Below, piece by piece: positions 26,510 through 35,974 of a stretch of DNA of 64,000 nucleotides. Origin of the DNA: Streptomyces sp. NBC_00513 (GTDB taxonomy: Bacteria > Actinomycetota > Actinomycetes > Streptomycetales > Streptomycetaceae). The position numbers and the translations under genes are program-made. The stretch covers positions 2,356,001 to 2,420,000 of the forward strand of contig NZ_CP107845.1 in assembly GCF_041431415.1 (NCBI RefSeq). The letters run 5' to 3'. The number at the start of each line of letters is the position of its first letter. Positions within the stretch are counted from its first letter, which is position 1. Under the pieces are notes generated by a model. That model was given only the letters and a program-made list of their open reading frames with translations, did no database searches and had not been told where the DNA came from.

Positions 26510-27565
26510 ATGGATATGGAGAACGTCCTGCGCCCCGTCGTGGTCATCGGCGGCGCGGTGGTCCTCACGCTCGTCGCTGCCTGGCTGCTTGACCTGCTGC
26601 TCCGCCGGGCCGACGCCCGCCACGGCGAGACACCCCTGTGGGGGCTGCTGCGCCGGTGCGGTCCACCCTTCCGGATCGTCCTGTGCACGGCCCTGCTGAG
26701 GGCCGCCTACCCCCAGACCAGGATCCTCACGGATCACCGGGACGGCGTGGGCCGGGCCCTCACCCTGGTGCTGATCGCCTCGACCGCCTGGCTGCTGATC
26801 CGGATCGCCACCGCCGTCGTCGACTCGACGTACACGCGCTACGCGGCCGGCGCCGGCGACGCCGCCCGGGTCCGCCGGGTCCGCACCCAGGTCACGCTGA
26901 TCCAGCGGGTCGTGACCGCGGTGGTCGTCGTCGTGGCCATCGCCTCCATGCTGCTGACCTTCCCCGCGATGCGCACGGTCGGCGCCTCGATGCTGGCGTC
27001 CGCGGGCGTCCTCGGCATCGTGGCGGGCATCGCCGCCCAGTCCGCGCTGGGCAACCTCTTCGCCGGCCTCCAGATCGCCTTCGGCGACACCGTCCGCATC
27101 GGGGACACCGTGGTCGTGGACAAGGAGTGGGGCACGGTCGAGGAGATCACCCTCACCTTCCTCGTGGTCCGCACCTGGGACGAGCGCCGGATCACGATGC
27201 CGGTCTCGTACTTCACCGGCAAGCCGTACGAGAACTGGTCGCGCGGCGGGGCCCAGATGACCGGCACGGTCTTCCTGCACCTGGACCACTCGGCGCCGAT
27301 CCCGCTGCTGCGCGAGCAGTTGTCGGAGATCCTCAAGGAGACGCCGGAGTGGGACGGTCGCGCGAGCGGTCTGGTCGTCACCGACTCCACCCCGAACACG
27401 ATCCAGGTCCGGGCCACGGTCACCGCGAAGGACGCCGACGACATCTGGACCGTGCGCTGCGTGGTCCGCGAGCGCCTGATCACCTGGCTGGTGGACCACC
27501 ACCCGTACGCCCTCCCCCACGTGAACACCGCCGACGCGGTGCAACAGCCCCCGCTCGCCCCCTAA
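26510..27565 (+). CDS. MscS-type mechanosensitive ion channel
   Basis: A 351-residue membrane protein with about four helices. The third is the pore-lining helix, rich in Gly and Ala (ASMLASAGVLGIVAGIAAQSALGNLFAGLQ), followed by the beta domain (VDKEWGTVEEITLTFLVVRTWDERRITMP) typical of MscS. It should release solutes upon hypo-osmotic shock. ATGs at 26510 and 26516 are both possible starts. It overlaps the convergent antiporter gene by four bases. Confidence 0.93.
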   Translation: MDMENVLRPVVVIGGAVVLTLVAAWLLDLLLRRADARHGETPLWGLLRRCGPPFRIVLCTALLRAAYPQTRILTDHRDGVGRALTLVLIASTAWLLIRIATAVVDSTYTRYAAGAGDAARVRRVRTQVTLIQRVVTAVVVVVAIASMLLTFPAMRTVGASMLASAGVLGIVAGIAAQSALGNLFAGLQIAFGDTVRIGDTVVVDKEWGTVEEITLTFLVVRTWDERRITMPVSYFTGKPYENWSRGGAQMTGTVFLHLDHSAPIPLLREQLSEILKETPEWDGRASGLVVTDSTPNTIQVRATVTAKDADDIWTVRCVVRERLITWLVDHHPYALPHVNTADAVQQPPLAP

Positions 27566-29154
27566 GGGCTGCGCAGGCTGCGGACGTCGAGGTGGCGGAG
27601 CACCCGGTCCACGATCTCCGGGTCCGAACCCGGTTCGCTGCGCGCCGAAAGCACCTCGTGCCGGGCGGCGGACATCATCTCGCGCTGGATCCGCTGGACG
27701 TCCCGGATCCGCTCGACCCGCTTCGCGTACGCCTCCCGCCGTTCCTCGTCGACCATGTCGGGGCTGATCCTGGCGCCCACGTCGTAGGCCCGCCGGTACA
27801 GGGTCTCCACCAGGTCCTCGGGGAGGTCCTCCGCCGCCTCGATCTCCTTCAGCCGCTGCTTCGCGGCCTTGGCGGCGCGGATCGCCAGCCGGCGCTCGGT
27901 CTCCTTCTCCGCGTCCTCGTCGGCCTCCACCCCCAGCCGGCGCACCAGCCAGGGCAGGGTCAGGCCCTGGCAGACCAGCGTCGCCATGATCACGGCGAAG
28001 GCGATGAAGATGATCTGGTCCCGCGCCGGGAAGGGGTCCCCGCCGTCCACCTTCAGCGGGATGGCCAGAGCCAGCGCCACCGAGGCCACGCCGCGCATCC
28101 CGGCCCACCACATGACGACGCTCTCCCGCCAGCTCACCGGGATCTCCTCGTCGTAGTCACGCCGGTTGTGCAGCTTCTTCGCCAGCCAGCCGGCCGGCAA
28201 CAGCCACGCCAGTCGTACGCCGACCACCACGGCGACCACGATCCCCGCCCAGCCGGCCATCTCTCCCACACGGTCCCCCGCGACGCCGAACACGTGGTGC
28301 AGTTCGAGTCCGATCAGGCCGAACGCGACGCCGGTGACCAGCATGTCGACGATCTCCCAGAACGTGTGCCCGGCGAGGCGTCCGAGCACGTCGTCGGCGT
28401 CGGTCGCGTACTCGGCGAGGAACAGCGCGGTGGTCAGCACGGCCAGCACGCCCGAGCCCTGGAGTTCCTCGGCGACCACGTACGCCACGAACGGCACCAG
28501 CAGCGTCAGCCCGATCTGCAGGGTGACCTCGCCGAGCCTGCCCATGAGCCGGTTCGTGGCCCAGCCGAGCGCGAGCCCCACGGCCACCGCGACCACGGCG
28601 GAGAGCACGAACTCCCCGAGCGCGTCGGGCCAGGAGAAGCTGCCGCTGACGGCGGCGGCGATGGCCACGTGGTAGAGCACGATGGCGGTGACGTCGTTGA
28701 AGAGCCCCTCGCCCTCCAGGATGGAGACCATGCGGCGCGGCAGCCCGAGCGCGCCGGCGACGGCGGTGGCCGCGACCGGGTCGGGCGGCGCGACGAGCGC
28801 GCCGAGCGCGACGGCCGCGGCGATGGGCAGGCCGGGGACGGCGGCGTGCGCGACGGCGGCCACGGCGGCGGTGGTCACGAAGACCAGGGCCACGGCCAGC
28901 AGCAGGATGGGGCGCACGTTGGCGGCGAACTGTCGCCAGGAGGTGCGCTGCACGGAGGCGTACAGCAGCGGTGGGAGCACCAGCGGCAGGATGTACTCGG
29001 GCGGGATGTCGACGTTCGGCACGGCCGGCACGAGGGCCAGCACCACCCCGCCGATGGTCATCAGCACGGGCGAGGGCAACCCGAGCCGGTCCCCGAGCGG
29101 TACGGTCACCACGGCCCCGAGCAACAACACGAAAAACAGAGCAAGCTGGTCCAC
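27562..29154 (-). CDS. Na+/H+ antiporter, CPA1 type
   Basis: A 530-residue protein with about 12 membrane helices and the CPA1 ion-binding aspartates in ALGALVAPPDPVAATAV and EGLFNDVTAI. A charged cytoplasmic tail (residues about 415-530) resembles NhaP/YjcE-like transporters. It should exchange cytoplasmic Na+ (or K+) for protons. The start is GTG at 29154, with GGGAG very close. Upstream is an intergenic dispersed repeat. Confidence 0.93.
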   Translation of the reverse strand: MDQLALFFVLLLGAVVTVPLGDRLGLPSPVLMTIGGVVLALVPAVPNVDIPPEYILPLVLPPLLYASVQRTSWRQFAANVRPILLLAVALVFVTTAAVAAVAHAAVPGLPIAAAVALGALVAPPDPVAATAVAGALGLPRRMVSILEGEGLFNDVTAIVLYHVAIAAAVSGSFSWPDALGEFVLSAVVAVAVGLALGWATNRLMGRLGEVTLQIGLTLLVPFVAYVVAEELQGSGVLAVLTTALFLAEYATDADDVLGRLAGHTFWEIVDMLVTGVAFGLIGLELHHVFGVAGDRVGEMAGWAGIVVAVVVGVRLAWLLPAGWLAKKLHNRRDYDEEIPVSWRESVVMWWAGMRGVASVALALAIPLKVDGGDPFPARDQIIFIAFAVIMATLVCQGLTLPWLVRRLGVEADEDAEKETERRLAIRAAKAAKQRLKEIEAAEDLPEDLVETLYRRAYDVGARISPDMVDEERREAYAKRVERIRDVQRIQREMMSAARHEVLSARSEPGSDPEIVDRVLRHLDVRSLRSP

Positions 29155-29190
29155 AGCTCCCAGCCTGCCCCATCCGCCCCCCGAGCCCCG

Positions 29191-29236
29191 CCAGCCCCGC
29201 CGGCTTTCCGGGCGCGGGGTCCGGGGCGGAGCCCCG
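29191..29236. repeat. Copy of a dispersed Streptomyces intergenic repeat
   Basis: The segment begins CCAGCCCCGCCGG and continues with GCGCGGGGTCCGGGGC, then GGAGCCCCG. It matches the sequences at 36050-36096 and 36140-36184. The last part can fold (GGGGTCCGG/GGAGCCCC). It lies between the antiporter start and the GNAT stop. Confidence 0.8.
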
Positions 29237-29271
29237 CGGCGACACCCGACGCCCGGCCGGTACCGGACGAC

Positions 29272-29736
29272 CTACGGCAGACGGCGCCGCATCGACCGGT
29301 GCGGGATGCCCGCGTCCTGGAACTCCGGCCCGTAGGCCTCGTATCCGAGCCGCTCGTAGAAGGCGAGGGCGTGGGTCTGCGCGCCCAGGTCGACGGCGGT
29401 CAGCCCCAACCTCGCGGCCTCCACCTCGATCGCACGGACCAGCGCCGCGCCGACGCCCAGTCCGCGCGCGGACTTCGCGACGGCCAGCCGCCCGAGGGAG
29501 CCGATCTCCGCGGCGCCCGTCTTGCCGAGCGCCCCCGGCCCGTGCAGCAGCCGGCCGGTGCCCAGCGATTCCCCGTCCGGCCCCTCGGCCAGCACGTGCA
29601 CGGCCATCGCGTCGTATGCGTCGTACTCGATCGACTCCGGCACGGACTGTTCGACCACGAACACCTCGGTGCGCACGGCGAAGCAGGCCGCCAGGTCGGC
29701 GTCGCAGGAGGCCACGCGCACCTGGTACGAGGTCAC
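29272..29736 (-). CDS. GNAT family N-acetyltransferase
   Basis: A 154-residue acyl-CoA transferase. The acetyl-CoA pyrophosphate loop is recognisable ([21 protein letters not shown]), and the C-terminal [20 protein letters not shown] is typical of the ElaA/YjcF-like group. The substrate is not known. The GTG at 29736 overlaps the stop of the pseudouridine synthase gene by four bases (GTGA). The longer upstream frame is Arg/Gly/Pro-rich and rejected. Confidence 0.9.
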   Translation of the reverse strand: MTSYQVRVASCDADLAACFAVRTEVFVVEQSVPESIEYDAYDAMAVHVLAEGPDGESLGTGRLLHGPGALGKTGAAEIGSLGRLAVAKSARGLGVGAALVRAIEVEAARLGLTAVDLGAQTHALAFYERLGYEAYGPEFQDAGIPHRSMRRRLP

Positions 29737-30674
29737 TCGCTCTCCGCCCGGATCACGTCCAGGGCGTGCTGGAGGTCCGCCGGGTAGCCGCTCTCGAACT
29801 CCACCCATCGGCCGTCCGACGGGTGCTCGAAACCGAGCCGCACCGCGTGCAGCCACTGCCGGGTCAGCCCCAGTCGCTTCGCGACCGTCGGGTCGGCGCC
29901 GTACGTCAGGTCACCGACGCAGGGGTGCCGGTGCGCGGACATGTGCACGCGGATCTGGTGCGTGCGGCCGGTCTCCAGCTTGATGTCCAGCAGGGAGGCC
30001 GCACGGAAGGCCTCGATCAGGTCGTAGTGGGTGACCGAGGGCTTGCCCTCCTGGGTCACGGCCCACTTGTAGTCGGCGCTGGGGTGACGGCCGATGGGCG
30101 CGTCGATGGTGCCGCTCATCGGGTCCGGGTGGCCCTGCACCAGCGCGTGGTAGCGCTTGTCGACCACGCGCTCGCGGAACTGGTTCTTCAGCGAGGTGTA
30201 CGCCCGCTCCGACTTCGCGACGGCCATCAGGCCGGACGTGCCGACGTCGAGCCGGTGCACGACGCCCTGGCGCTCGGAGGCGCCGGAGGTCGAGATCCGG
30301 TAGCCGGCCGCGGCGAGGCCACCGATGACGGTGGTGCCGGTCCAGCCGGGGCTCGGGTGGGCGGCGACGCCCACCGGCTTCATGATGACGACGATGTCGT
30401 CGTCGTCGTGGACGATCTCCATGCCGGGGACCGGTTCGGCCACCAGCTCGACGGGCCGCGGCGGCGCGGGCATCTCGACTTCGAGCCAGGCGCCACCGTG
30501 CACGCGCTCGGACTTCCCGACGACACTGCCGTCGACCGACACCTTCCCCGCGGCCGCGAGATCGGCCGCCTTCGTCCGGGAGAACCCGAACATACGGGCG
30601 ATGGCGGCGTCGACGCGCTCGCCCTCCAGGCCATCGGGAACGGGCAGGGTTCGGATCTCGGGAATCGTACTCAC
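29733..30674 (-). CDS. RluA/RluD family pseudouridine synthase
   Basis: A 313-residue enzyme converting uridine to pseudouridine, most likely in 23S rRNA (RluD-like). It has an N-terminal S4 RNA-binding domain ([32 protein letters not shown]). The catalytic aspartate is in [13 protein letters not shown], and [14 protein letters not shown] is the RluA motif. The GTG at 30674 ([11 protein letters not shown]) is the chosen start. It sits directly downstream of lspA, as in many actinobacteria. Confidence 0.94.
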   Translation of the reverse strand: MSTIPEIRTLPVPDGLEGERVDAAIARMFGFSRTKAADLAAAGKVSVDGSVVGKSERVHGGAWLEVEMPAPPRPVELVAEPVPGMEIVHDDDDIVVIMKPVGVAAHPSPGWTGTTVIGGLAAAGYRISTSGASERQGVVHRLDVGTSGLMAVAKSERAYTSLKNQFRERVVDKRYHALVQGHPDPMSGTIDAPIGRHPSADYKWAVTQEGKPSVTHYDLIEAFRAASLLDIKLETGRTHQIRVHMSAHRHPCVGDLTYGADPTVAKRLGLTRQWLHAVRLGFEHPSDGRWVEFESGYPADLQHALDVIRAESE

Positions 30675-30727
30675 CTGTCGAGTATGCAGGACGGGGCGCG
30701 GGAGCCTTCCCGCGAGCCGCCCCGCGA

Positions 30728-31288
30728 TCAGTCCTTGTGGACCGTGCCGTCCGGGTCGAGACCCCTGAACGACAGCAGGACGATCAGGATCCCGCCGCAC
30801 ACGATCGCCGAGTCCGCGAGGTTGAAGACGGCGAAGTGGGCGGGCGCGATGAAGTCGACGACCGCTCCCCGGAAGACCCCCGGCGAACGGAAGATCCGGT
30901 CGGTCAGGTTGCCCAACGCCCCGCCCAGCAGCAGGCCCAGCGCAATCGCCCACGGCAGGCTGTAGAGCTTGCGCGCCAGTCGGACGATCACCACGATCAC
31001 GGTGGCCGCGATGCAGGTGAAGATGATCGTGAAGGCCTCGCCGAAGCCGAAGGCGGCCCCGGGGTTGCGGATCGCCGAGAACTTCAGCAGCTCACCGATG
31101 ATCTCGATGGGCTGCTCGTGCTCCAGTTTCGCGACGACCAGCATCTTGCTGCCGAGGTCGATCAGGTACGCCAGCGTCGCCACCACCAGCAGTGCCACGA
31201 TCCGCCGGCGCCCCTTGGGCGCGGTCGATTCGGGCTCGGTGTCGTCCCCGACCTCCGGCGTACCGATGATGCGCTCCGCCTCTGCCAC
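30728..31288 (-). CDS. lspA: Lipoprotein signal peptidase LspA
   Basis: Signal peptidase II cleaves prolipoproteins after lipidation, in the cytoplasmic membrane. The 186-residue protein has four membrane helices and the catalytic aspartates D130 (GNLTDR) and D159 (FNLADS). The first 28 residues are an acidic/basic cytoplasmic extension ([19 protein letters not shown]) longer than in E. coli. The GTG at 31288 follows GAGGGA by 6 nt. It precedes rluD by 53 nt. Confidence 0.95.
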   Translation of the reverse strand: MAEAERIIGTPEVGDDTEPESTAPKGRRRIVALLVVATLAYLIDLGSKMLVVAKLEHEQPIEIIGELLKFSAIRNPGAAFGFGEAFTIIFTCIAATVIVVIVRLARKLYSLPWAIALGLLLGGALGNLTDRIFRSPGVFRGAVVDFIAPAHFAVFNLADSAIVCGGILIVLLSFRGLDPDGTVHKD

Positions 31289-31349
31289 GTGAGTCCCTCG
31301 AACTAGCTCGAACCAGGTTCCGGCGAAACCGCCCTGCCAGGTTCCTGGA

Positions 31350-31378
31350 CCCTGACGAGACACGAGGGTACGTCAGGG
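31350..31378 (-). terminator. Possible hairpin between the DksA-like gene and lspA
   Basis: CCCTGACG and CGTCAGGG form an 8-bp stem with a 13-nt loop. It may end or attenuate transcription from the DksA-like gene; there is no T-run. Confidence 0.45.
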
Positions 31379-31396
31379 CGCCCGCCCGCCGCCCGG

Positions 31397-32176
31397 CTAG
31401 TGCCGCCGCTCCTGCCTCTGCTTGCAGTCCACACAGAGCGTGGCGCGCGGAAATGCCTGCATCCGGGCCTTTCCGATGGGCTTTCCGCAGGTCTCGCAGA
31501 GACCGTAGGTGCCCGCCTCCAGCCGTTCCAGCGCGCGTTCCGTCTGCTCCAGCATCAGGCTGGCGTTCGCCGCGAGGGCCAGTTCGGACTCCCGGGTGAT
31601 GTTCTTGGTGCCGGTGTCCGCCTGGTCGTCCCCCGCGCCGTCGCCCGAGTCCCGCATCAGCCCGGAGATGGCCGCGTCGGAGGCCTGGAGCTCGGCCCTC
31701 AGGCGCAGCACCTCGCTCTCCAGCTCGGCCCGGGCCTCGGCGACCTCCGCCGGCGTCCAGGGGTCCTCTCCCGGGCGTACGGGGAGCTCTCCGGGGGTGG
31801 CGGCCACCGCACCGCCCCGCGCCTTGGGCAGTCCACTGGTGGCGGCAGCGGCCGTCTTCCTGGCCGTGCCGGTGCTCTTCTTGGCGACCACTTTCCGGGC
31901 TCCCGTCTCTGACGCGGCATGCGCCGCCCCCTCGGTCGCGGCCCGTTTGGCCGTGACCTTCTTCGCCGTCGACTTCTCGGCGGCGGCCACCTTGGCGGTG
32001 GTCGCCGACTTCCTCGCGGATGCCTTTCTCGCGGGCGCCTTCCGCACGGCGGCCGTCTTCTCGGGCGCCGCCTCGGCGGGAGCCGGCGCCGGTGCCCCGA
32101 CCTCGGTTCCGACCTCGGTTCCGACAGCCTTCCCGACAGCCTTCTTGGTAGTCCCGGCGGTCTTCTTCGCCACCAT
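31397..32176 (-). CDS. DksA/TraR-type zinc-finger protein with Ala/Lys-rich N-terminal tail
   Basis: A 259-residue protein in two parts. Residues 1-130 are a low-complexity Ala/Lys/Thr-rich tail with KK and AKK repeats like histone H1 and Hup tails. A coiled-coil-forming stretch (about 150-215, EVAEARAELESEVLRLRAEL) and the C-terminal zinc finger follow (C227, C230, C248, C251 in CETCGKP and CVDCK). DksA/TraR proteins bind RNA polymerase in its secondary channel; the basic tail could bind DNA or RNA. The ATG at 32176 follows AAGGGG. It diverges from the ileS T-box region. Confidence 0.88.
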   Translation of the reverse strand: MVAKKTAGTTKKAVGKAVGTEVGTEVGAPAPAPAEAAPEKTAAVRKAPARKASARKSATTAKVAAAEKSTAKKVTAKRAATEGAAHAASETGARKVVAKKSTGTARKTAAAATSGLPKARGGAVAATPGELPVRPGEDPWTPAEVAEARAELESEVLRLRAELQASDAAISGLMRDSGDGAGDDQADTGTKNITRESELALAANASLMLEQTERALERLEAGTYGLCETCGKPIGKARMQAFPRATLCVDCKQRQERRH

Positions 32177-32452
32177 GGCCGCGGCCCCTTCACATACTGT
32201 GATCATTGCTCGCGAATCGTGCCGGAACGATAAATCGACGCCGGCCCCGCGGCAACGGGGCGCGCATCCCGCGAGGTCAACCTGCATCCGTTGTGCCCAT
32301 CCGGCGGCCCGGTAATCCGCCCCTCCCGCCCCACCGGAACCGGGACCGGCGCGTCAGCCCATCCGGGTCACTCCGCCCCGCGCCCCGCGGCCCCGCGCCC
32401 CCGCCCGGAATATCGGTCGGCCGCGCGCGGCGTCGGCCCGTACACTGGGCCC
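32177..32452. promoter_or_regulatory. Divergent promoter region, DksA-like gene and ileS
   Basis: About 276 bp without a gene. Near its right end is a -10-like TACACT (32441-32446) about 7 bp before the start of the T-box leader; no convincing -35 is visible. The left part must hold the promoter of the DksA-like gene; none is obvious. The centre (32290-32430) is extremely GC-rich. Confidence 0.4.
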
Positions 32453-32747
32453 AGCGAGAGGCATGGATGGGGACGAGTAGCGTCGGACGCAGCCAGGAGC
32501 GACCCGGGGACGGTGAGAGCCCGGGGGCGAGCGCGATGCGAAGGATCACCCCGGAGCCGCCGGAAGAAAGCCGTCACGATCACGGATCCCGCACGGATCC
32601 CCGTACGGGAAGTAGAACCGGCTTCGCACCCCAATGAGGGGGCCATCGGATCCGTCCGACGGCCAAGGAGGGTGGTACCGCGGGAGCGCGTCAAGGCTCT
32701 CGTCCCTCCGGACGGAAGTGACATCCCGCCGGAGGAAGAGTTCAGCC
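32453..32747 (+). promoter_or_regulatory. T-box riboswitch of ileS, probably translational
   Basis: The 14-base T-box core AGGGTGGTACCGCG (32669-32682) is present. Its TGGT can pair with the 3' ACCA of uncharged tRNA(Ile). An isoleucine codon ATC at 32565-ish (GGATCACC) is a candidate specifier; the stem I arrangement is not resolved here. Downstream, CCTCCGG (32705-32711) can pair with CCGGAGG (32729-32735), which contains the ileS ribosome-binding site, so the SD would be sequestered until uncharged tRNA binds. No T-run terminator follows, which favours translational control as described for actinobacterial ileS leaders. Confidence 0.88.
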
Positions 32748-32749
32748 TC

Positions 32750-35700
32750 ATGACCACACCGCCGCAGTACCGCCCGGTACCCGCCCAGGTCGACCTGCCC
32801 GCCCTCGAACACGCCGTCCTGGAGTTCTGGCGCGAGAGCAAGACCTTCGCCAAGACGCTGGAGCAGTCCGAGGGCCGCCCCGAGTGGGTCTTCTACGAGG
32901 GCCCGCCCACCGCGAACGGCATGCCCGGCGCGCACCACATCGAGGCCCGCGTCTTCAAGGACGTCTTCCCCCGCTTCCGCACCATGCGCGGCTACCACGT
33001 GGCCCGCAAGGCCGGCTGGGACTGCCACGGCCTGCCCGTCGAGCTCGCGGTCGAGAAGGAACTCGGCTTCAACGGCAAGCAGGACATCGAGGCGTACGGC
33101 ATCGCCGAGTTCAACTCCAAGTGCCGCGAGTCGGTGACCCGTCACACCGACGCGTTCGCCGAGCTCACGACCCGCATGGGCTACTGGGTCGACCTGGACG
33201 ACGCCTACCGGACCATGGACCCCGAGTACGTGGAGTCCGTGTGGTGGTCGCTGAAGGAGATCTTCAACAAGGGTCTGCTCACCCAGGACCACCGCGTCGC
33301 CCCCTGGTGCCCGCGCTGCGGCACCGGCCTCTCCGACCACGAGCTGGCCCAGGGCTACGAGACGGTCGTCGACCCCTCGGTCTACGTCCGATTCCCGCTG
33401 ACCTCCGGCCCCCTCGCGGGCGACGCCGCGCTGCTTGTGTGGACGACGACCCCGTGGACCCTGGTGTCCAACACGGCCGTCGCCACGCACCCCGAGGTCA
33501 CGTACGTCGTCGCCACCAACGGCGAGGAGCGCCTCGTCGTCGCCGAGCCGCTGCTGGAGAAGTCCCTCGGCGAGGGCTGGGAGGCCACCGGCGAGACCTT
33601 CACCGGCAAGGAGATGGAGCGCTGGACGTACCGGCGCCCCTTCGACCTCGTCGAGTTCCCGGAGCCCGCCCACTACGTCGTGAACGCCGAGTACGTCACG
33701 ACCGAGGACGGCACCGGTCTGGTCCACCAGTCCCCCGCCTTCGGCGCCGACGACCTCGCGGTCTGCCGCGCCTACGGCCTGCCGGTCGTGAACCCGGTCC
33801 GCCCCGACGGCACCTTCGAGGAGGACGTCCCGCTCGTCGGCGGCGTCTTCTTCAAGAAGGCCGACGAGAAGCTGACCGCCGACCTCGACGCGCGCGGCCT
33901 GCTCTTCAAGCACATCGCCTACGAGCACAGCTACCCGCACTGCTGGCGCTGCCACACCGCGCTGCTCTACTACGCGCAGCCGTCCTGGTACATCCGCACC
34001 ACCGCCGTCAAGGACGCGATGCTGCGGGAGAACGAGAAGACGAACTGGTTCCCGGACTCGGTGAAGCAGGGCCGCTTCGGCGACTGGCTGAACAACAACA
34101 TCGACTGGGCGCTCTCCCGGAACCGCTACTGGGGCACGCCGCTGCCGATCTGGCGCTGCGAGGAGAACCACCTCACCTGCGTCGGTTCCCGCGCCGAGCT
34201 GGGCGAGCTGTCCGGCACCGACCAGTCGGGCCTGGACCCGCACCGCCCGTACATCGACGACATCACCTTCACCTGCACGCACGAGGGCTGCTCCCTCGAA
34301 GCCGTGCGCGTCCCGGAGGTCATCGACGCCTGGTACGACTCGGGTTCGATGCCGTTCGCGCAGTGGGGCTACCCGCACAAGAACAAGGAGATCTTCGAGA
34401 AGCGCTACCCGGCGCAGTTCATCTCGGAGGCCATCGACCAGACGCGCGGGTGGTTCTACACGCTGATGGCGGTCGGCACCCTCGTCTTCGACAAGTCCTC
34501 CTACGAGAACGTGGTCTGCCTGGGGCACATCCTCGCCGAGGACGGCCGCAAGATGTCCAAGCACCTGGGCAACACCCTCGAACCGATCCAGCTGATGGAC
34601 CAGCACGGCGCGGACGCCGTGCGCTGGTTCATGGCGGCCGGCGGCTCCCCGTGGGCGGCCCGGCGCGTGGGCCACGGCACGATCCAGGAGGTCGTCCGCA
34701 AGACGCTCCTCACGTACTGGAACACGGTGGCCTTCCAGGCCCTGTACGCCCGCACGTCGAACTGGGCGCCGTCGGCGGCCGACCCGGCGCCCGCGGACCG
34801 CACGGTCCTGGACCGCTGGCTGCTCTCCGAGCTGCACACCCTCACCTCCGAGGTCACGGAGGCGATGGAGTCCTACGACACCCAGCGCGCCGGCAAGCTT
34901 CTGTCGTCCTTCGTGGACGACCTGTCGAACTGGTACGTCCGCCGCTCGCGCCGCCGCTTCTGGCAGGGCGACAAGGCGGCCCTGCGCACCCTCCACGACG
35001 TGGTGGAGACGGTGACCCGGCTGTTGGCCCCGCTCACCCCCTTCATCACGGAGCGGGTCTGGCAGGACATGGTCGTCCCGGTCACCCCGGACGCCCCGGA
35101 GTCCGTCCACCTCTCGACGTGGCCGACCGCGGACACCACCGCGATCGACCCGGAGCTGTCGCGGCAGATGCTGTTGGTCCGCCGCCTGGTGGAGCTGGGC
35201 CGCGCGACCCGCGCGGAGTCGGGCGTCAAGACCCGCCAGCCGCTGTCCCGGGCCCTGGTCGGCGCGACCGGTTTCGACGCCCTGACCCCGGAGCTCCGGG
35301 CCCAGATCACGGAGGAGCTGAACGTCTCCTCGCTGGCCTCCCTGTCCGAGGTCGGCGGGTCCCTCGTGGACACGACGGCGAAGGCCAACTTCCGTGCGCT
35401 CGGCAAGCGGTTCGGCAAGGGCGTGCAGGACGTCGCCAAGGCCGTGGCCGCGGCGGACGCGGCGGGGCTCTCGCTGGCCCTGCGCTCCGGTGAGGCCTCG
35501 GTCGAGGTGAACGGCGAGACCGTGACCCTCACCCCGGAGGAGGTCATCATCACCGAGACCCCGCGCGAGGGCTGGTCGGTGGCGTCCGATTCCGGGGCGA
35601 CCGTCGCCCTGGACCTGGAGATCACCCCGGAGTTGCGGCTGGCGGGCCTGGCCCGCGACGCGATCCGCCTGATCCAGGAGGCCCGGAAGAACTCCGGTCT

Positions 35701-35896
35701 GGACGTGGCGGACCGGATCGCCCTGCGGTGGTCCTCGGCGGACCCGGAGCTCGTGACGGCCCTGACGGACCACGCGGAGCTCATCGCGGAGGAGGTCCTG
35801 GCCACGGACTTCGCGACCGGCGAGGCCGACGCGTCCTACGGCGACCCGTTCACGGACGAACCCCTCGGCCTGACGTTCCGCCTCCGCAAGGCGTAA
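32750..35896 (+). CDS. ileS: Isoleucyl-tRNA synthetase with altered GxHH signature
   Basis: Class I aminoacyl-tRNA synthetase charging tRNA(Ile). It has 1048 residues, with the nucleotide-binding fold, the editing domain (about 200-400), KMSKS as K601-M-S-K-H605 (DGRKMSKHLGN), an anticodon-binding domain and a long C-terminal part. It is of the eukaryote-like type 2 rather than the E. coli type. The HxGH motif is changed: GPPTANGMPGAHH has G60-A61-H62-H63, so positions 1 and 3 are swapped. As I recall, a subset of type 2 enzymes with GxHH is reported to be strongly mupirocin-resistant. ATG at 32750, SD GGAGGAA inside the T-box sequestrator. Confidence 0.97.
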   Translation: MTTPPQYRPVPAQVDLPALEHAVLEFWRESKTFAKTLEQSEGRPEWVFYEGPPTANGMPGAHHIEARVFKDVFPRFRTMRGYHVARKAGWDCHGLPVELAVEKELGFNGKQDIEAYGIAEFNSKCRESVTRHTDAFAELTTRMGYWVDLDDAYRTMDPEYVESVWWSLKEIFNKGLLTQDHRVAPWCPRCGTGLSDHELAQGYETVVDPSVYVRFPLTSGPLAGDAALLVWTTTPWTLVSNTAVATHPEVTYVVATNGEERLVVAEPLLEKSLGEGWEATGETFTGKEMERWTYRRPFDLVEFPEPAHYVVNAEYVTTEDGTGLVHQSPAFGADDLAVCRAYGLPVVNPVRPDGTFEEDVPLVGGVFFKKADEKLTADLDARGLLFKHIAYEHSYPHCWRCHTALLYYAQPSWYIRTTAVKDAMLRENEKTNWFPDSVKQGRFGDWLNNNIDWALSRNRYWGTPLPIWRCEENHLTCVGSRAELGELSGTDQSGLDPHRPYIDDITFTCTHEGCSLEAVRVPEVIDAWYDSGSMPFAQWGYPHKNKEIFEKRYPAQFISEAIDQTRGWFYTLMAVGTLVFDKSSYENVVCLGHILAEDGRKMSKHLGNTLEPIQLMDQHGADAVRWFMAAGGSPWAARRVGHGTIQEVVRKTLLTYWNTVAFQALYARTSNWAPSAADPAPADRTVLDRWLLSELHTLTSEVTEAMESYDTQRAGKLLSSFVDDLSNWYVRRSRRRFWQGDKAALRTLHDVVETVTRLLAPLTPFITERVWQDMVVPVTPDAPESVHLSTWPTADTTAIDPELSRQMLLVRRLVELGRATRAESGVKTRQPLSRALVGATGFDALTPELRAQITEELNVSSLASLSEVGGSLVDTTAKANFRALGKRFGKGVQDVAKAVAAADAAGLSLALRSGEASVEVNGETVTLTPEEVIITETPREGWSVASDSGATVALDLEITPELRLAGLARDAIRLIQEARKNSGLDVADRIALRWSSADPELVTALTDHAELIAEEVLATDFATGEADASYGDPFTDEPLGLTFRLRKA

Positions 35897-35910
35897 CCCC
35901 ACCCCACCCC

Positions 35911-35948
35911 GACGGCCCGCGCCCCCCACCCGGGAGCCGCGGGCCGTC
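35911..35948 (+). terminator. Hairpin terminator after ileS
   Basis: GACGGCCCGCG and CGCGGGCCGTC form an 11-bp stem 15 nt after the ileS stop, with a 16-nt loop and the sequence GCCTTTCCCC after it. Confidence 0.8.
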
Positions 35949-35974
35949 GCCTTTCCCCTCCCCGCCGAACACCC

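Noticed and set aside
26638..29787. 1049-codon plus-strand frame over mscS and the antiporter gene
   Set aside because: It crosses two real genes on both strands and has no domain; typical GC-rich shadow.
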